Shown one piece after another: positions 53,379 to 63,178 of a stretch of 64,000 bases of DNA; position 1 is the stretch's first letter, and every line of letters starts with the position of its first letter. A model generated the notes under the pieces. The model ran no database searches and had not been told where the DNA came from. It was given only the letters and a program-made list of their open reading frames with translations. The stretch is from contig NZ_SRHY01000011.1 in NCBI RefSeq assembly GCF_004565465.1, forward strand, positions 1 through 64,000, written 5' to 3'. This DNA comes from Lentibacillus salicampi. Its GTDB lineage: Bacteria; Bacillota; Bacilli; Bacillales; Amphibacillaceae. The position numbers were made by a program, and so were the translations under genes.

Positions 53379-54548
53379 CTATGCTGCTGATGACTGTTTT
53401 TTGCTGGAGATGTCAATCCAAACCGCGACGATTAAAATTAATCCTTTTACAATCGACTGCCAGAACGTCTCGATGTTCATCATGCTCATGCCGTTGTCAA
53501 TACTGGCCATAATGAGTGCCCCGATAATAGCGCCTACAACGTTGCCGCGGCCGCCCATCAAGCTGGTTCCGCCGATAACACACGCCGCAATGGCATCGAG
53601 TTCATACATTTCACCAGCGCTGACACTCGCTGCATTAAGCCGGCTCGTTAAAATAACACCAGCAACGCCGGCAAGGGCGCCCATTAATACAAAAACCGAT
53701 AATGTATGCCGCTTAATATTGATGCCTGACAGAGCAGCAGCTTCTTCGTTGCCACCAATCGCATAAATATAGCGGCCAAAAGAGGTTTTATTTGAAATGA
53801 AAATAAATAAACCCCCGGAGAAAATCACGATAAGCAGCGGAACAGGAATGCCGTTGTAACGGTTCAGCATATAAGTCAACAGAAGGATTAATAGCGAATA
53901 TACCAATAATTTTCCATAAATTTTGACTGGATTGTCTGTCACTAAACCTAATTGCTGGCGTTTATGCTGGTTTCTCCAGGCTGAAAAGAATAACAGACCG
54001 GCACCTGCAATTGCCAAAATATATCCGATGCTATACGGCATATGGCTATTCGCAATTGCTTTAAAGCCGTCATTGAGCGGCGCTACAGTTTGTCCCTGAC
54101 TTATTCCGATTAAAATGCCTCTGAAGATTAACATGCCGCCTAACGTTACGATAAAAGCAGGTACCGCACGATAGGCGACCCACCAGCCCTGCCATAAACC
54201 AAGCAACGCCCCTGCAGCGACTGCAGCCAATACGACCCAAATGGTCCCCCATCCGAACCAGACTTGTAAAATCGCCGCAATGCCACCGGTTAAACCCGCC
54301 AATGATCCAACTGACAGATCAATATGTCCCGCGACTATGACGAGGGTCATGCCGATTGCCAACACAGCGATGACCGTCATTTGTGCAAACAGGTTTGATA
54401 AGTTTCGCGATGATAAGAATTCACCGCCGGTCAAAATTCCAAAGATGAGTACGATCAAAATTAACGCAATGATCAAGGCGTAAGACTGCGCATTAAATTT
54501 AAATTTTAATTTCTTTTGAAGTGGTTGATCATTTAAAGGCCGGCTCAT
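53379..54548 (-). CDS. xylH: xylose-type ABC transporter permease
   Basis: A 389-residue permease with about ten membrane helices, of the ribose/xylose (RbsC/XylH) family. AVLAIGMTLVIVAGHIDLSVGSL is the family signature near residue 60-80, and GGTSLMGGRGNVVGAIIGALIM is the conserved C-terminal loop. The length (about 390) fits XylH rather than the shorter RbsC. The ATG follows AAGGAGGG. It overlaps the end of the ATPase gene by 20 bases. It forms the channel for D-xylose with the downstream and upstream partners. The gene symbol is by similarity and context. Confidence 0.9.
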   Translation of the reverse strand: MSRPLNDQPLQKKLKFKFNAQSYALIIALILIVLIFGILTGGEFLSSRNLSNLFAQMTVIAVLAIGMTLVIVAGHIDLSVGSLAGLTGGIAAILQVWFGWGTIWVVLAAVAAGALLGLWQGWWVAYRAVPAFIVTLGGMLIFRGILIGISQGQTVAPLNDGFKAIANSHMPYSIGYILAIAGAGLLFFSAWRNQHKRQQLGLVTDNPVKIYGKLLVYSLLILLLTYMLNRYNGIPVPLLIVIFSGGLFIFISNKTSFGRYIYAIGGNEEAAALSGINIKRHTLSVFVLMGALAGVAGVILTSRLNAASVSAGEMYELDAIAACVIGGTSLMGGRGNVVGAIIGALIMASIDNGMSMMNIETFWQSIVKGLILIVAVWIDISSKKQSSAA

Positions 54549-56067
54549 GATTATCCCTCCTTCTTGTCGCCAGTTTCATGACGCTTTCCTCTGTTGCTTC
54601 CTCCCTTGAAAGTTCCCCTGAGATAGTGCCATCCGCCATGACAAGGATGCGGTCCGACATCCCAAGCACTTCCGGAAGTTCGGAAGAGATCATAATAATG
54701 CCTACACCCTGCTGCGATAATTCATTGATAATTTTATAGATTTCAGTTTTGGCGCCGACATCAATACCTCGTGTCGGTTCATCCAAAATGAGGATTTTCG
54801 GATCAGTGAACAGCCACTTACTCAAAACAACCTTTTGCTGGTTCCCGCCGCTTAATTGATCAACTTTTGCTTCCAGACTGTGGGCTTTTAAGTTTAATTT
54901 ACTCGTGATGGCTTCGGCGCTTTTCAACTCTAAAGAGGAATCAATCAGCCCTTTCGGCATCACATGTTGCAACGCGGCGAGTGTTGCATTTTTCGTAATT
55001 TCCATCCCCAATATCAATCCATACCTTTTGCGATCTTCAGATACATAGGCCAAGCCTGCCCTGATGGCGTCAGATGGTTTTTTTATATTGGCTGGTTTGC
55101 CATCGATTGTTACTTCGCCGGATTTTTTACCCGGGTATCCGCCAAAGAGACTTATAAAAAGCTCAGATCTGCCGGCACCCATCAGGCCAGACACACCCAG
55201 GATTTCACCTTTACGCAATGTGAAAGAAACATTGTGTGCCACTTTTTCATCCGCTGATGTATGATAGAAAGAATAATTGTGGACGTTTAATGTCTCTTCA
55301 CCGATCTCGTGCGCTTCATAAGGGAAATAGTCGGTTAATGATCTGCCTACCATTTTGGAAACAATTGTATCCTCTGTTATTTCAGAAGCATTAAGTGTAT
55401 CGATTGTCCGCCCATCTCTTAAGACCGTTACTGAATCAGCAAGCGCCATCACCTCACCAAGCTTGTGGGATATGTAAATACATGTGACACCTTTTGATTG
55501 AAGATCTTTTAAAATACCCATTAATATCTTGACTTCACTTTCGGTCAAAGCTGCTGTCGGTTCATCCAAAATTAAAATCTCGGCATTTTTAGTCAGCGCC
55601 TTAACAATTTCGATGAGTTGTTGTTTGCCAACTGTCAGTTCGCCTAATTTTCTTTGCGGATCTATATCTAATCCGATTTGATCCAGCCATCTCTTTGCTT
55701 CCACATAAAGTTTATTCCAATTCAGCACTTTCTCCCGCATCAAATCGCTGCTGAGAAAAATGTTCTCGCCAACGGTCATTTCAGGCACCAGAGCCAGCTC
55801 CTGGTAAATGATGGCTACCCCGGCATCCTGAGACCCTCTAATATCACGAAAACTGACTTCTTTTCCGTCAATCAAAATTTCCCCGTCAAAGCTGCCGGCA
55901 GGATATACGCCGCTTAAAATTTTCATAAGTGTTGATTTGCCAGCGCCATTTTCACCACATAGTGCATGGATCTCCCCTTTTTTAACGGATAAAGTCACAT
56001 CATCCAATGCTTTGACCCCGGGGAACGCTTTTGTGATACGCTTCATTTGCAGTGCATAGCCGCTCAT
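54529..56067 (-). CDS. xylG: xylose-type ABC transporter ATPase (double ATPase)
   Basis: A 512-residue ATPase with two nucleotide-binding domains, as in RbsA/XylG. Domain 1 has Walker A GENGAGKSTLMK near residue 38, signature LTVGKQQLIEIVKAL and Walker B ILILDEPTAAL. Domain 2 has a degenerate Walker A (GLMGAGRSELF), signature LSGGNQQKVVLSKWL and ILILDEPTRGIDVGAK. The ATG at 56067 has AAGAGG 8 bases upstream, preferred over the GTG at 56076. It lies between xylF and xylH. The pentose specificity is inferred from neighbours xylA and xylB. Confidence 0.9.
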   Translation of the reverse strand: MSGYALQMKRITKAFPGVKALDDVTLSVKKGEIHALCGENGAGKSTLMKILSGVYPAGSFDGEILIDGKEVSFRDIRGSQDAGVAIIYQELALVPEMTVGENIFLSSDLMREKVLNWNKLYVEAKRWLDQIGLDIDPQRKLGELTVGKQQLIEIVKALTKNAEILILDEPTAALTESEVKILMGILKDLQSKGVTCIYISHKLGEVMALADSVTVLRDGRTIDTLNASEITEDTIVSKMVGRSLTDYFPYEAHEIGEETLNVHNYSFYHTSADEKVAHNVSFTLRKGEILGVSGLMGAGRSELFISLFGGYPGKKSGEVTIDGKPANIKKPSDAIRAGLAYVSEDRKRYGLILGMEITKNATLAALQHVMPKGLIDSSLELKSAEAITSKLNLKAHSLEAKVDQLSGGNQQKVVLSKWLFTDPKILILDEPTRGIDVGAKTEIYKIINELSQQGVGIIMISSELPEVLGMSDRILVMADGTISGELSREEATEESVMKLATRRRDNHEPAFK

Positions 56068-56121
56068 CAAAATCACCTCTTTTAAGGGGGAGACCTTCCC
56101 TCCCCCTAAAGTATTACATCA

Positions 56122-57207
56122 TTATTCCGGTTTCTCCGGCCGCTCGTCTTCGGGTATGTTTTCATACACTTCCTCGAATGAATGAAAATCATCGGCAATC
56201 ACCGTATCGACTAAGTTGTCCTGACTCACTTTAATCGGGTCAAGTTTAATAAACGGAACATCGGTCGCCCCATTATTGACGGTATCTTCCGCTTCGATGT
56301 CTTCACCCTTAGCAAGCTGCACTGCCACTTCAGCGTTCTTCGCTGCAATATCCTGAATCGGCTTATAAACGGTCATCGATTGCGTGCCTTCAGCGATTCT
56401 TTGCACTGCCGCCAAATCAGCATCCTGACCGGAAATAGCGACATCACCTGCCAGATTTTGTGCAGCCAGTGCTTGCACTGCCCCGCCGGCTGTACTGTCA
56501 TTTGTGGCCACGATGGCATCAATATCATTTTCATTCGCAGTCAACCCGTTTTCGACAATGCTCATAGCCGTTTCAGCAGACCAGCCTTCCACCCATTGGT
56601 CGCCAGCCACTTCAATGTCACCGTTTTCAATTAATGGGTCCAGCACATTCATCTGACCGTCCCTGAACATTTGGGCGTTATTATCAGTCGGTGCGCCGCC
56701 TAACAGAAAATATTTTCCCTCAGGTACCTGGTCAACTAAAAACTCAGCCTGCATCTCGCCGACACGTTCATTATCAAACGAAACATAAGCATCAACTTCT
56801 GCATTATTGATCAAACGATCATAGGCGACAACCGGAATATTTTCCTCTTTCGCCTGATTGACAGCAGGGGTTAAGGCATCTGAATTGTTCGCAATGATAA
56901 CGAGTACATCAATATCTTGCGAGAGCATATTTTGAATCTGAGACAGCTGCTTTTCATCCTCACCGTCAGCCGACTGAACCAGAACTTCCGCCCCTAATTC
57001 CTCCGCCTTACCCATAAAAATATCACGGTCATGCTGCCACCTTTCCAACGTTAAATCCGCTACCGAAAGACCAATCGTTATTTCACCATCCGATGATGCT
57101 TCTCCGTCGTCACTCTCATTAGAAGCGTCCTGTCCGCAAGCCGCTATTAAGAGTAATAAGACAGCTGACATGATTGCGAAAACACCGGATTTTAAAACTT
57201 TCTTCAT
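56122..57207 (-). CDS. xylF: D-xylose-binding lipoprotein
   Basis: A 361-residue periplasmic-type binding lipoprotein. The signal peptide ends with the lipobox LLIAACG (Cys about 24). The mature part starts with an acidic Ser/Asp/Glu stretch and ITIGLSVADLTLERWQHDRD, the XylF/ChvE subgroup start with its E-R-W-Q-x-D-R sugar contacts. VAYDRLINNAEVDAYVSFDN and VATNDSTAGGAVQAL, AISGQDADLAAVQRI follow. The ATG at 57207 follows GAGAGGAG. It is the first gene of the transporter operon. The acidic surface fits a salt-tolerant cell. Confidence 0.93.
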   Translation of the reverse strand: MKKVLKSGVFAIMSAVLLLLIAACGQDASNESDDGEASSDGEITIGLSVADLTLERWQHDRDIFMGKAEELGAEVLVQSADGEDEKQLSQIQNMLSQDIDVLVIIANNSDALTPAVNQAKEENIPVVAYDRLINNAEVDAYVSFDNERVGEMQAEFLVDQVPEGKYFLLGGAPTDNNAQMFRDGQMNVLDPLIENGDIEVAGDQWVEGWSAETAMSIVENGLTANENDIDAIVATNDSTAGGAVQALAAQNLAGDVAISGQDADLAAVQRIAEGTQSMTVYKPIQDIAAKNAEVAVQLAKGEDIEAEDTVNNGATDVPFIKLDPIKVSQDNLVDTVIADDFHSFEEVYENIPEDERPEKPE

Positions 57208-57325
57208 TGAAATTGCTCCTCTCATTTTTAATTTGGGTTTATGTCGTTTGTATCAGTTCGGACTTTGTTCGTCTGTTGGATGTACTAAGTTTGGCTACTG
57301 CTCTCATGAGTGGGCGATGAGCTCG
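57208..57325. other. upstream region of the xylose transporter operon
   Basis: This region holds the xylF ribosome binding site and presumably its promoter. CATGAGTGGG at 57305 starts the array flank and matches the left edge of array 1 (34071). No clear xylose-regulator box is seen. Confidence 0.4.
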
Positions 57326-57776
57326 CACAAGTATAGAGCGTCCTTGCACGAGTTGCGGTGACTCCTGCACGAGTTCGACCACTTCCTGCACGAGTCAGCG
57401 GCTTTCTCGCTCGAGTTCGACCACTTCCCGCACGAGTTAGCGACACTCTCGCTCGAGTTCGACCCACTTCCTGCACGAGTTAACGGCTTTCTCGCTCGAG
57501 TTCGATCACTTCCCGCACGAGTTAGCGACACTCTCGCTCGAGTTCGACCCACTTCCTGCACGAGTTAACGGCTTTCTCGCTCGAGTTCGACCCCTTCCTG
57601 CACGAGTTGGCGACACTCTCGCTCGAGTTCGACCACTTCCTGCACGAGTTGGCGACACTCTCGCTCGAGTTCGACCACTTCCCGCACGAGTTGGCGACTT
57701 TCCCGCACGAGTTCGACCCCTTCCTGCACGAGTTCACAACACTCCCGCACGAGTCAGAGCCATTCCTGCACGAGTC
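57326..57776 (+). repeat. 21-bp CACGAGTT/CTCGAGTT tandem array 6 (22 units)
   Basis: Twenty-two cores from 57326 to 57769. Of 21 intervals, 19 are 21 bases and two are 22 (57452 to 57474 and 57537 to 57559, each with an extra C in the spacer cgacccacttcctg). Core types CACGAG and CTCGAG alternate in much of the array. Part of the array is itself duplicated: a four-unit block (about 57410-57494) recurs at about 57495-57579. It lies between the xylF 5' side and the xylB 3' end. Confidence 0.95.
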
Positions 57777-57808
57777 CTAATCCCCCGCTCCCCACAAACA
57801 ATAGGGCA

Positions 57809-57832
57809 GATTTTCGGCGTTCGCCGAAAATC
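57809..57832. repeat. array-associated hairpin after xylB
   Basis: GATTTTCGGC pairs perfectly with GCCGAAAATC around GTTC. On the minus strand it starts 9 bases past the xylB stop. The stem matches those at 42904 and 43684 base for base; only the loop differs. No T-run follows on the minus strand. Confidence 0.9.
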
Positions 57833-57841
57833 CCCATTCAA

Positions 57842-59341
57842 TCATTCCCGAAAGGTTGCCAATCGTTCATTTAATGCCTTCGTCTGGCTATACACATCCT
57901 GATAGATTTCAAACAAGTCCCTGTACTTTTTCACATTCTCCGGTTTTGGTTCAAACGACCTGTCCTCCTTCACGAACACGTCGGCACATGCCTGCAATGA
58001 GTCAAACCAGCCGCAGCCGTAAGCAGCCAGCATGGCCGCGCCTATGCCAGGGCCTTGTTCACTGGAGAGCTTCAGGATCCGTGCGTCAAAAATATCGGCT
58101 TGCATCTGCAGCCAGACGTCGTTTTTCGCACCGCCGCCGGTTGAAACAATCGTGTCAATCGTCTTGTTGTTTTTCCGGAAAATATCGATTGATTCATTCA
58201 GTGAAAACGTGATGCCTTCCATGACTGCCCGCACAAAATGACGCCTTTCGTGCGCGCTGTCCATGCCGATGAAGCTGGCACGAATGCTGGCATCGGCATG
58301 CGGCGTGCGTTCACCTGCGACATATGGGGTGAACAGCAAGCCATTCGATCCAATCGGCACTGCAGCAACGCCAGCGAGCAGATCGTCAAACGATTCATCA
58401 GAGGCAAAGACATCCTTAAACCAGCTCAGACTGTATCCCGCGGCAAGTGTAACGCCCATCGTATAATACGCATTCGGTGCGCCATGATTAAAATAATGCA
58501 CCTGACCCTGGAAGTCTTTATTGTGGCCGGATTCATAGGACAGCACCACACCGGATGTACCGGTGCTCACCAATGTTTTGCCGTCCTCCAGAATGCCGGA
58601 CCCGATTGCGCCGCACGCATTATCAGCCCCGCCGGCAAATACACGCGTTCCAGCAGACAAGCCGGTCACCTCAGCCACGTCCGAGTCAATCCGGCCCACT
58701 TCTTCCGATGACGCCAGAAGGGGCGGACACATATCAGCATCAATCCCGACCGAATCACAGATTTCCTGACTCCATTTCTGTTCAGCAATATCCAGCAATA
58801 ACGTCCCGGCGGCATCCGAGTATTCCATATGGAGTTTTCCGGTCAACTTATACCGCACATAATCTTTGGGCAGGACAAACGTCGCAGCCGTTTCAAATAT
58901 ATCCGGCTCATGCGCTTTCACCCAAAGCAACTTCGGTAGCGTGAAGCCCTCCAGCGCGGGGTTTTTTGTGATCTCCAACAGACGTTTTTTCCCGACCATA
59001 TCGTAAATCTCCTGACACTGCGCTGTTGTGCGGGTGTCGTTCCACAGGATCGCATGGCGCAAGACGTCATGATTGCTATCAAGCAATACAAGCCCGTGCA
59101 TCTGGCCGGAAAAGCTGATACCTTCAATCTCAGCGGGATCGCCGGCAAAATTGGCGGTCAACTCCTCCAGCCCAGCGACGGTCTGCTTCACCCACGTGTC
59201 CGGGTCTTGCTCGCTGTAACCGGTTTGCGGCTGAATCAATGTTAAAGGTTTGGAAACTTCCTGAACGATATCGCCATTCCGGTTCACGAGCAGCAGCTTA
59301 ACGGCACTCGTCCCCAGATCAACCCCAATCACATATGACAT
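57842..59341 (-). CDS. xylB: xylulokinase
   Basis: A 499-residue FGGY-family kinase that phosphorylates D-xylulose for the pentose phosphate pathway. The N-terminus MSYVIGVDLGTSAVKLLLVN carries the phosphate-1 motif, FSGQMHGLVLLD is the xylulokinase signature, AGGADNACGAIGSGI the second, and STGGGAKNDVWLQMQADIF the adenosine motif. The ATG at 59341 follows GGAG by 9 bases; the frame stays open to 59359 and would then overlap xylA. It starts 4 bases after the xylA stop, so the two are one transcript. Confidence 0.95.
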   Translation of the reverse strand: MSYVIGVDLGTSAVKLLLVNRNGDIVQEVSKPLTLIQPQTGYSEQDPDTWVKQTVAGLEELTANFAGDPAEIEGISFSGQMHGLVLLDSNHDVLRHAILWNDTRTTAQCQEIYDMVGKKRLLEITKNPALEGFTLPKLLWVKAHEPDIFETAATFVLPKDYVRYKLTGKLHMEYSDAAGTLLLDIAEQKWSQEICDSVGIDADMCPPLLASSEEVGRIDSDVAEVTGLSAGTRVFAGGADNACGAIGSGILEDGKTLVSTGTSGVVLSYESGHNKDFQGQVHYFNHGAPNAYYTMGVTLAAGYSLSWFKDVFASDESFDDLLAGVAAVPIGSNGLLFTPYVAGERTPHADASIRASFIGMDSAHERRHFVRAVMEGITFSLNESIDIFRKNNKTIDTIVSTGGGAKNDVWLQMQADIFDARILKLSSEQGPGIGAAMLAAYGCGWFDSLQACADVFVKEDRSFEPKPENVKKYRDLFEIYQDVYSQTKALNERLATFRE

Positions 59342-59345
59342 GGCA

Positions 59346-60671
59346 TTACACTCCTGCATATTCTTTCAGTAAATATTGGTTAATCGTCGCTTTGATTTGC
59401 TCGAGGCGACCGGATTCATTTTGAATGCCACCAAGGCTCAAGGCATGCTGTTCAAGCTGATAAAAATCCGCTGTGCCGTCTTCAACCGCTTTGCCGATTC
59501 CGGTGTCAAAACTGCTGTATCGTTCTGCAACAACCTTATCAAAGACTTGATCATCAATCAGCCTTTGTGCCACTTTCAGCCCGACTGCAAAACTGTCCAT
59601 GCCGGCAATATGAGCATGAACGAGATCTTCCGGTGTGAACGATCCCCGGCGGACTTTCGCGTCAAAATTCAAGCCGCCGCTGCCGAGCCCACCGTTTTTG
59701 AGAATTTCATACATCGCAAGCGTTGTCGCATATAAATCGGTCGGAAATTCGTCGGTGTCCCAGCCGAGGAGCGGATGGCCCTGGTTGGCGTCCACCGAGC
59801 CCAAAATGTTATTAACCCGGGCATAACGGAGCTCGTGTTCAAAGGTATGTCCCGCGAGTGTCGCATGGTTTGCCTCAATATTAAACTTAAAATCATCCTG
59901 CAGACCATAACGCTGTAAGAAAGCATATCCGCTGGCAACGTCAAAATCATATTGATGCGTTGTCGGCTCTTTTGGCTTTGGCTCAATCAGGAACTGTGCA
60001 CCAAATCCGATTTCCTTGGCATAATCAACCGCCATGTGGAAGAAGCGGCCCAGATGATCTAGCTCACGTTTCATATCGGTGTTGAGCAGTGTTTCATAGC
60101 CTTCACGACCGCCCCAGAACACATAATTTTCAGCACCCAGCTCCCTGCCGACTTCCAGACCTTTCTTCACTTTTGCTGCAGCATACGCGAAGACATCGGC
60201 ATTATTGGATGATCCTGCGCCATGCACAAACCGCGGGTGGGTGAAGTTATTCACGGTGTTCCAAAGCAGTTTTGTTTTGCTGTCTTTCATATAATCCTTG
60301 ATCATCGCCACAATCGCATCGATATTTTGATTGGATTCGCGGAGATTGCTGCCTTCCGGGGCGATGTCAACATCATGAAACGCAAAATATGGTACATTCA
60401 ACTTTTCAAACAATTCAAATGCCGCATCAACCCGCGCTTTTGCCCGGTCCATGCCATCGTATCGATCCCACGGACGGATGGCGGTTCCGGCACCAAACGG
60501 ATCTGACAGGTCTTCGGTGAAGGTGTGCCAATACGCGACTGAAAATCGCAACTGATCTTCCATCGTTTTCCCGCCGACTGTTTCTTCCGGATTATAAAAT
60601 TTAAATGCATATGGATTGGTGGAATTCGATCCTTCATACTTGATGTTGCTGATGTTGTTGAAATAGGTCAT
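59346..60671 (-). CDS. xylA: xylose isomerase
   Basis: A 441-residue metal-dependent isomerase turning D-xylose into D-xylulose. It is a class II enzyme by length. [15 protein letters not shown] has the catalytic His-Asp pair, [15 protein letters not shown] the metal-binding region, [17 protein letters not shown] the next metal ligand and [21 protein letters not shown] the conserved block, followed by [20 protein letters not shown]. The ATG follows GAGGAGG. A catabolite-box-like sequence lies 36-49 bases upstream. It is the first gene of xylAB, divergent from the YesL-like gene. Confidence 0.96.
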   Translation of the reverse strand: MTYFNNISNIKYEGSNSTNPYAFKFYNPEETVGGKTMEDQLRFSVAYWHTFTEDLSDPFGAGTAIRPWDRYDGMDRAKARVDAAFELFEKLNVPYFAFHDVDIAPEGSNLRESNQNIDAIVAMIKDYMKDSKTKLLWNTVNNFTHPRFVHGAGSSNNADVFAYAAAKVKKGLEVGRELGAENYVFWGGREGYETLLNTDMKRELDHLGRFFHMAVDYAKEIGFGAQFLIEPKPKEPTTHQYDFDVASGYAFLQRYGLQDDFKFNIEANHATLAGHTFEHELRYARVNNILGSVDANQGHPLLGWDTDEFPTDLYATTLAMYEILKNGGLGSGGLNFDAKVRRGSFTPEDLVHAHIAGMDSFAVGLKVAQRLIDDQVFDKVVAERYSSFDTGIGKAVEDGTADFYQLEQHALSLGGIQNESGRLEQIKATINQYLLKEYAGV

Positions 60672-60706
60672 GTGTCTTCCTCCTCAGTTTTATCAATCTA
60701 TTAATT

Positions 60707-60720
60707 TGTAAGCGCCCCAT
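60707..60720 (-). promoter_or_regulatory. weak candidate catabolite-responsive element upstream of xylA
   Basis: TGTAAGCGCCCCAT (plus strand) matches the cre consensus at 11 of 14 positions by my count, including the TGTAAGCG half; the other half is poor. It lies 36-49 bases before xylA, in the divergent region, where CcpA control of xylose genes would be expected. Confidence 0.35.
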
Positions 60721-60727
60721 CATGCTG

Positions 60728-60733
60728 TATAAT
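60728..60733 (+). promoter_or_regulatory. -10 box candidate of the YesL-like gene
   Basis: TATAAT lies 30 bases before the ATG at 60763, with GGAGG in between. No good -35 hexamer at 16-18 bases is seen, so only the -10 is suggested. Confidence 0.4.
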
Positions 60734-60762
60734 AGTTTTCAAACAAAGATGGAGGCATCCTG

Positions 60763-61380
60763 ATGAATATGTTCGCCAGTACACTTTACAAAATCATGGA
60801 ATGGATTATGCGTTTTGCTTATATCCAGTTATTATGGATCGGTTTTACCCTCATGGGACTTGTCATTCTCGGGTTTTTCCCGTCAACTGTAGCGATGTTT
60901 GCCATAATCCGGGGTTGGCTGCGTGGAAAAACGGACAGCCGCATTTTTCCAGTATTCTGGCAATATTATAAACATGATTTTGTAAAAGCAAATCTTTTCG
61001 GTATGCCAGTTATAGCGGTCATGCTTCTGATCGGCATCAACATTTTTTATATTCAAATCGATATGACCAATTATCTGTCCTGGACATACATGCCATTGTT
61101 CGCTTTCATGCTTTTATGTCTGATATGCCTGTTTTATTTATTTCCGGTGTTCGTCCATTACGATTTAAACATCTCCGGCATGATTAAAAATACATTGCTG
61201 ATCATGCTCGTAAGCCCAGTTCAAACATTTTTAATGATCGTCTGCCTGACAGCATTATTTCTGGTCATGCGGACAATACCGGCCCTGGCCTTTATATTCG
61301 GCGGCAGCATCTATGCCTTTATCACGATGTGGCTGGCCCTTCATGCCTTTAACCGTGTTGAACGGAAAAAGCAAGCATAA
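60763..61380 (+). CDS. YesL-like DUF624 membrane protein
   Basis: A 205-residue integral membrane protein with about five membrane helices. LLWIGFTLMGLVILGFFPSTVAMF and the later RIFPVFWQYYKHDFVKANLFG are the conserved segments of the YesL/DUF624 family, whose members sit beside carbohydrate ABC transporter genes in Bacillaceae. The function is unknown; a role in transporter assembly or sugar sensing has been suggested by context only. The start is an ATG after GGAGG. It is divergent from xylA and convergent with the second transporter operon, whose last gene ends 2 bases beyond its stop. Confidence 0.85.
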   Translation: MNMFASTLYKIMEWIMRFAYIQLLWIGFTLMGLVILGFFPSTVAMFAIIRGWLRGKTDSRIFPVFWQYYKHDFVKANLFGMPVIAVMLLIGINIFYIQIDMTNYLSWTYMPLFAFMLLCLICLFYLFPVFVHYDLNISGMIKNTLLIMLVSPVQTFLMIVCLTALFLVMRTIPALAFIFGGSIYAFITMWLALHAFNRVERKKQA

Positions 61381-61382
61381 AT

Positions 61383-62204
61383 TCAGCCTTTGACGGCACT
61401 CGATGAAATCCCTTCGACGACTTTGTTGCTGAAAAAGATAAAAGCAGCCAAAATGGGCAGGAGACTGATGATCAGCGTTGCCCCGATTGCACCCCAATCA
61501 GTCATATACTGACCGATGAAGTTTTGAATGCCGACCGTCAATGTCTTGTATTCATCTGAACTGATAAACGTATTGACGAAAACAAATTCATTCCAGTTAT
61601 AAATCATATTGATAATGATGATCGTCGACAGAACCGGTGCCGTCATCGGCAGAATAATCCGGAAAAACATGCGGTGAACGGAACAGCCGTCGATAATGGC
61701 CGCCTCTTCTATTTCACGCGGCAGCGTATAATAAAAGCCGAGCAAAATCATCATCGTAATCGGCAGGTTATACGCCGTATACGTAATAACAATCGACCAC
61801 GGGTTATCTATCAGATTCACATTCAAAAACATGCTGAATAATGGAATGATCGCCGAGTGAATCGGGATCATCAGACCGACCATGAACAGCCCGAGCACCA
61901 GTTTATTCAGTTTCCACTGCATACGGGTGATCGCGAATGTTGCCATGCTCGCAAATAAGGCTGTCAGTATAATCGCGACGACCGTAATCCAGACACTGTT
62001 CCAAAAATACAGCCCGATGCCGCCTTCCCACACTGTTGCATAATTTTCCCACAGCCATTCTTTCGGCAAGGTAAATGGTGATCCGGCAAAAATCTCGCTG
62101 TTACTTTTTAGTGAAAAGAGAAACAGCCAGATGAGCGGGAAAATTTGAAAGACGCCTACAATCCCCAGGAATATGTAGAGAATAATATAACCAATACGGT
62201 TCAT
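61383..62204 (-). CDS. carbohydrate ABC transporter permease (MalG-like)
   Basis: A 273-residue permease with six membrane helices. EEAAIIDGCSVHRMFFRIILP is the EAA loop of carbohydrate permease family CUT1, and IQNFIGQYMTDWGAIGA the conserved C-terminal segment. The ATG at 62204 has AGGAGGGG 7 bases upstream; the frame stays open to 62237 and would overlap the partner permease. It pairs with the permease at 62.2-63.1 kb and the binding protein at the window edge. The likely cargo is an oligosaccharide, xylo-oligosaccharide by context. Confidence 0.9.
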   Translation of the reverse strand: MNRIGYIILYIFLGIVGVFQIFPLIWLFLFSLKSNSEIFAGSPFTLPKEWLWENYATVWEGGIGLYFWNSVWITVVAIILTALFASMATFAITRMQWKLNKLVLGLFMVGLMIPIHSAIIPLFSMFLNVNLIDNPWSIVITYTAYNLPITMMILLGFYYTLPREIEEAAIIDGCSVHRMFFRIILPMTAPVLSTIIIINMIYNWNEFVFVNTFISSDEYKTLTVGIQNFIGQYMTDWGAIGATLIISLLPILAAFIFFSNKVVEGISSSAVKG

Positions 62205-62220
62205 GGCAGCCCCTCCTTTC

Positions 62221-63099
62221 TTAATATTGAATCTCATCTTTGTCGGCTGTTATTTTACGGACAATGACGGTTACAATCAGCGTGATGATCAGCAGCAGAA
62301 AGCCTACCGCGCTTCCATAGCCGAACTCATTCGTGCTGAATGCCAGCTTATACATATAGGAAGCCATCACTTCGCTGGCGCCATTCGGTCCGCCGCCAGT
62401 CATTACATAAATCAGATCAAAGTATTTCAACGATCCGACGATCGCCAGTACAATCGTTACTTTTACAACACCCTTGATTAACGGCAATTTAATGCGATAC
62501 GCAATCTGCAGCGGTGATGCCCCATCGATTCGCGCCGCTTCAATGATCGTTTCGGGAATATTTTTCAGAGCGGCATAATAAATCAGAATATAGAAACCTG
62601 CATACTGCCACAGAATCGGAATGAAAATCGCATACAGGACAATATCGGGATTAGCCAGCCATGCCGGCGGATTTTCAAAACCGATGGCCATCAAAATACG
62701 ATTGAGCATCCCGTTAGCCGGATTAAATACCTTGATCCACAGCTGGGCAATGGCCACAGATGACAGCAGCATCGGGATAAGATATATTTTCCTTAACAGA
62801 TCTGCACCCTTGATTTTCGATGCGAGTATCATCGAGACAGCCAGATAGCCTGCCAAACTTAAAGTTGAGAATACCGCCAGCAAAAAGGAATGAAGGGCAC
62901 TATCCCAAAATTTAAGATCTTGTATAGCTGTGATGTAATTTTCGAGCCCGACAAATTTCATGTCACCGATGCCATCCCATTCCATCAGACCGTAATATGC
63001 AGACAGAATTAATGGTATGAAAATTAATACGCCTACAAGCAGCAGGGCAGGGAAAATATAGATGGCGATGACCCATTTATTGGACATGACTTTATTCAT
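62221..63099 (-). CDS. carbohydrate ABC transporter permease (MalF/LacF-like)
   Basis: A 292-residue permease with six membrane helices. IFPALLLVGVLIFIPLILSAYYGL is the first helix region and ETIIEAARIDGASPLQIAYRIKLP the EAA loop, as in CUT1 family LacF/UgpA-type partners. The ATG at 63099 follows GGGG by 9 bases; a TTG at 63114 is also open. It is the first of two permease genes and lies just after the binding-protein gene, with a hairpin in between. Confidence 0.9.
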   Translation of the reverse strand: MNKVMSNKWVIAIYIFPALLLVGVLIFIPLILSAYYGLMEWDGIGDMKFVGLENYITAIQDLKFWDSALHSFLLAVFSTLSLAGYLAVSMILASKIKGADLLRKIYLIPMLLSSVAIAQLWIKVFNPANGMLNRILMAIGFENPPAWLANPDIVLYAIFIPILWQYAGFYILIYYAALKNIPETIIEAARIDGASPLQIAYRIKLPLIKGVVKVTIVLAIVGSLKYFDLIYVMTGGGPNGASEVMASYMYKLAFSTNEFGYGSAVGFLLLIITLIVTVIVRKITADKDEIQY

Positions 63100-63127
63100 T
63101 GCATTCAACCCCAAATCTTTAAGCTGG

Positions 63128-63157
63128 AAAAGGGCATGCCATTCAGAATGCCCTTTT
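63128..63157. terminator. intercistronic hairpin between binding protein and permeases
   Basis: AAAAGGGCAT at 63128-63137 pairs perfectly with ATGCCCTTTT at 63148-63157. On the minus strand it follows the binding-protein stop by about 20 bases and ends in TTTT. Such partial terminators or mRNA-stabilising hairpins usually keep binding-protein levels above those of the permeases. Confidence 0.8.
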
Positions 63158-63178
63158 CTCTCATTGTCAGATGATCAT

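Noticed and set aside
57208-57325. A XylR operator upstream of xylF
   Set aside because: No acceptable match to the paired TTAGTTTGTTTG-like halves was found.
57809-57832. The hairpin after xylB as an intrinsic terminator
   Set aside because: No T-run follows on the transcribed strand; kept as a repeat element instead.
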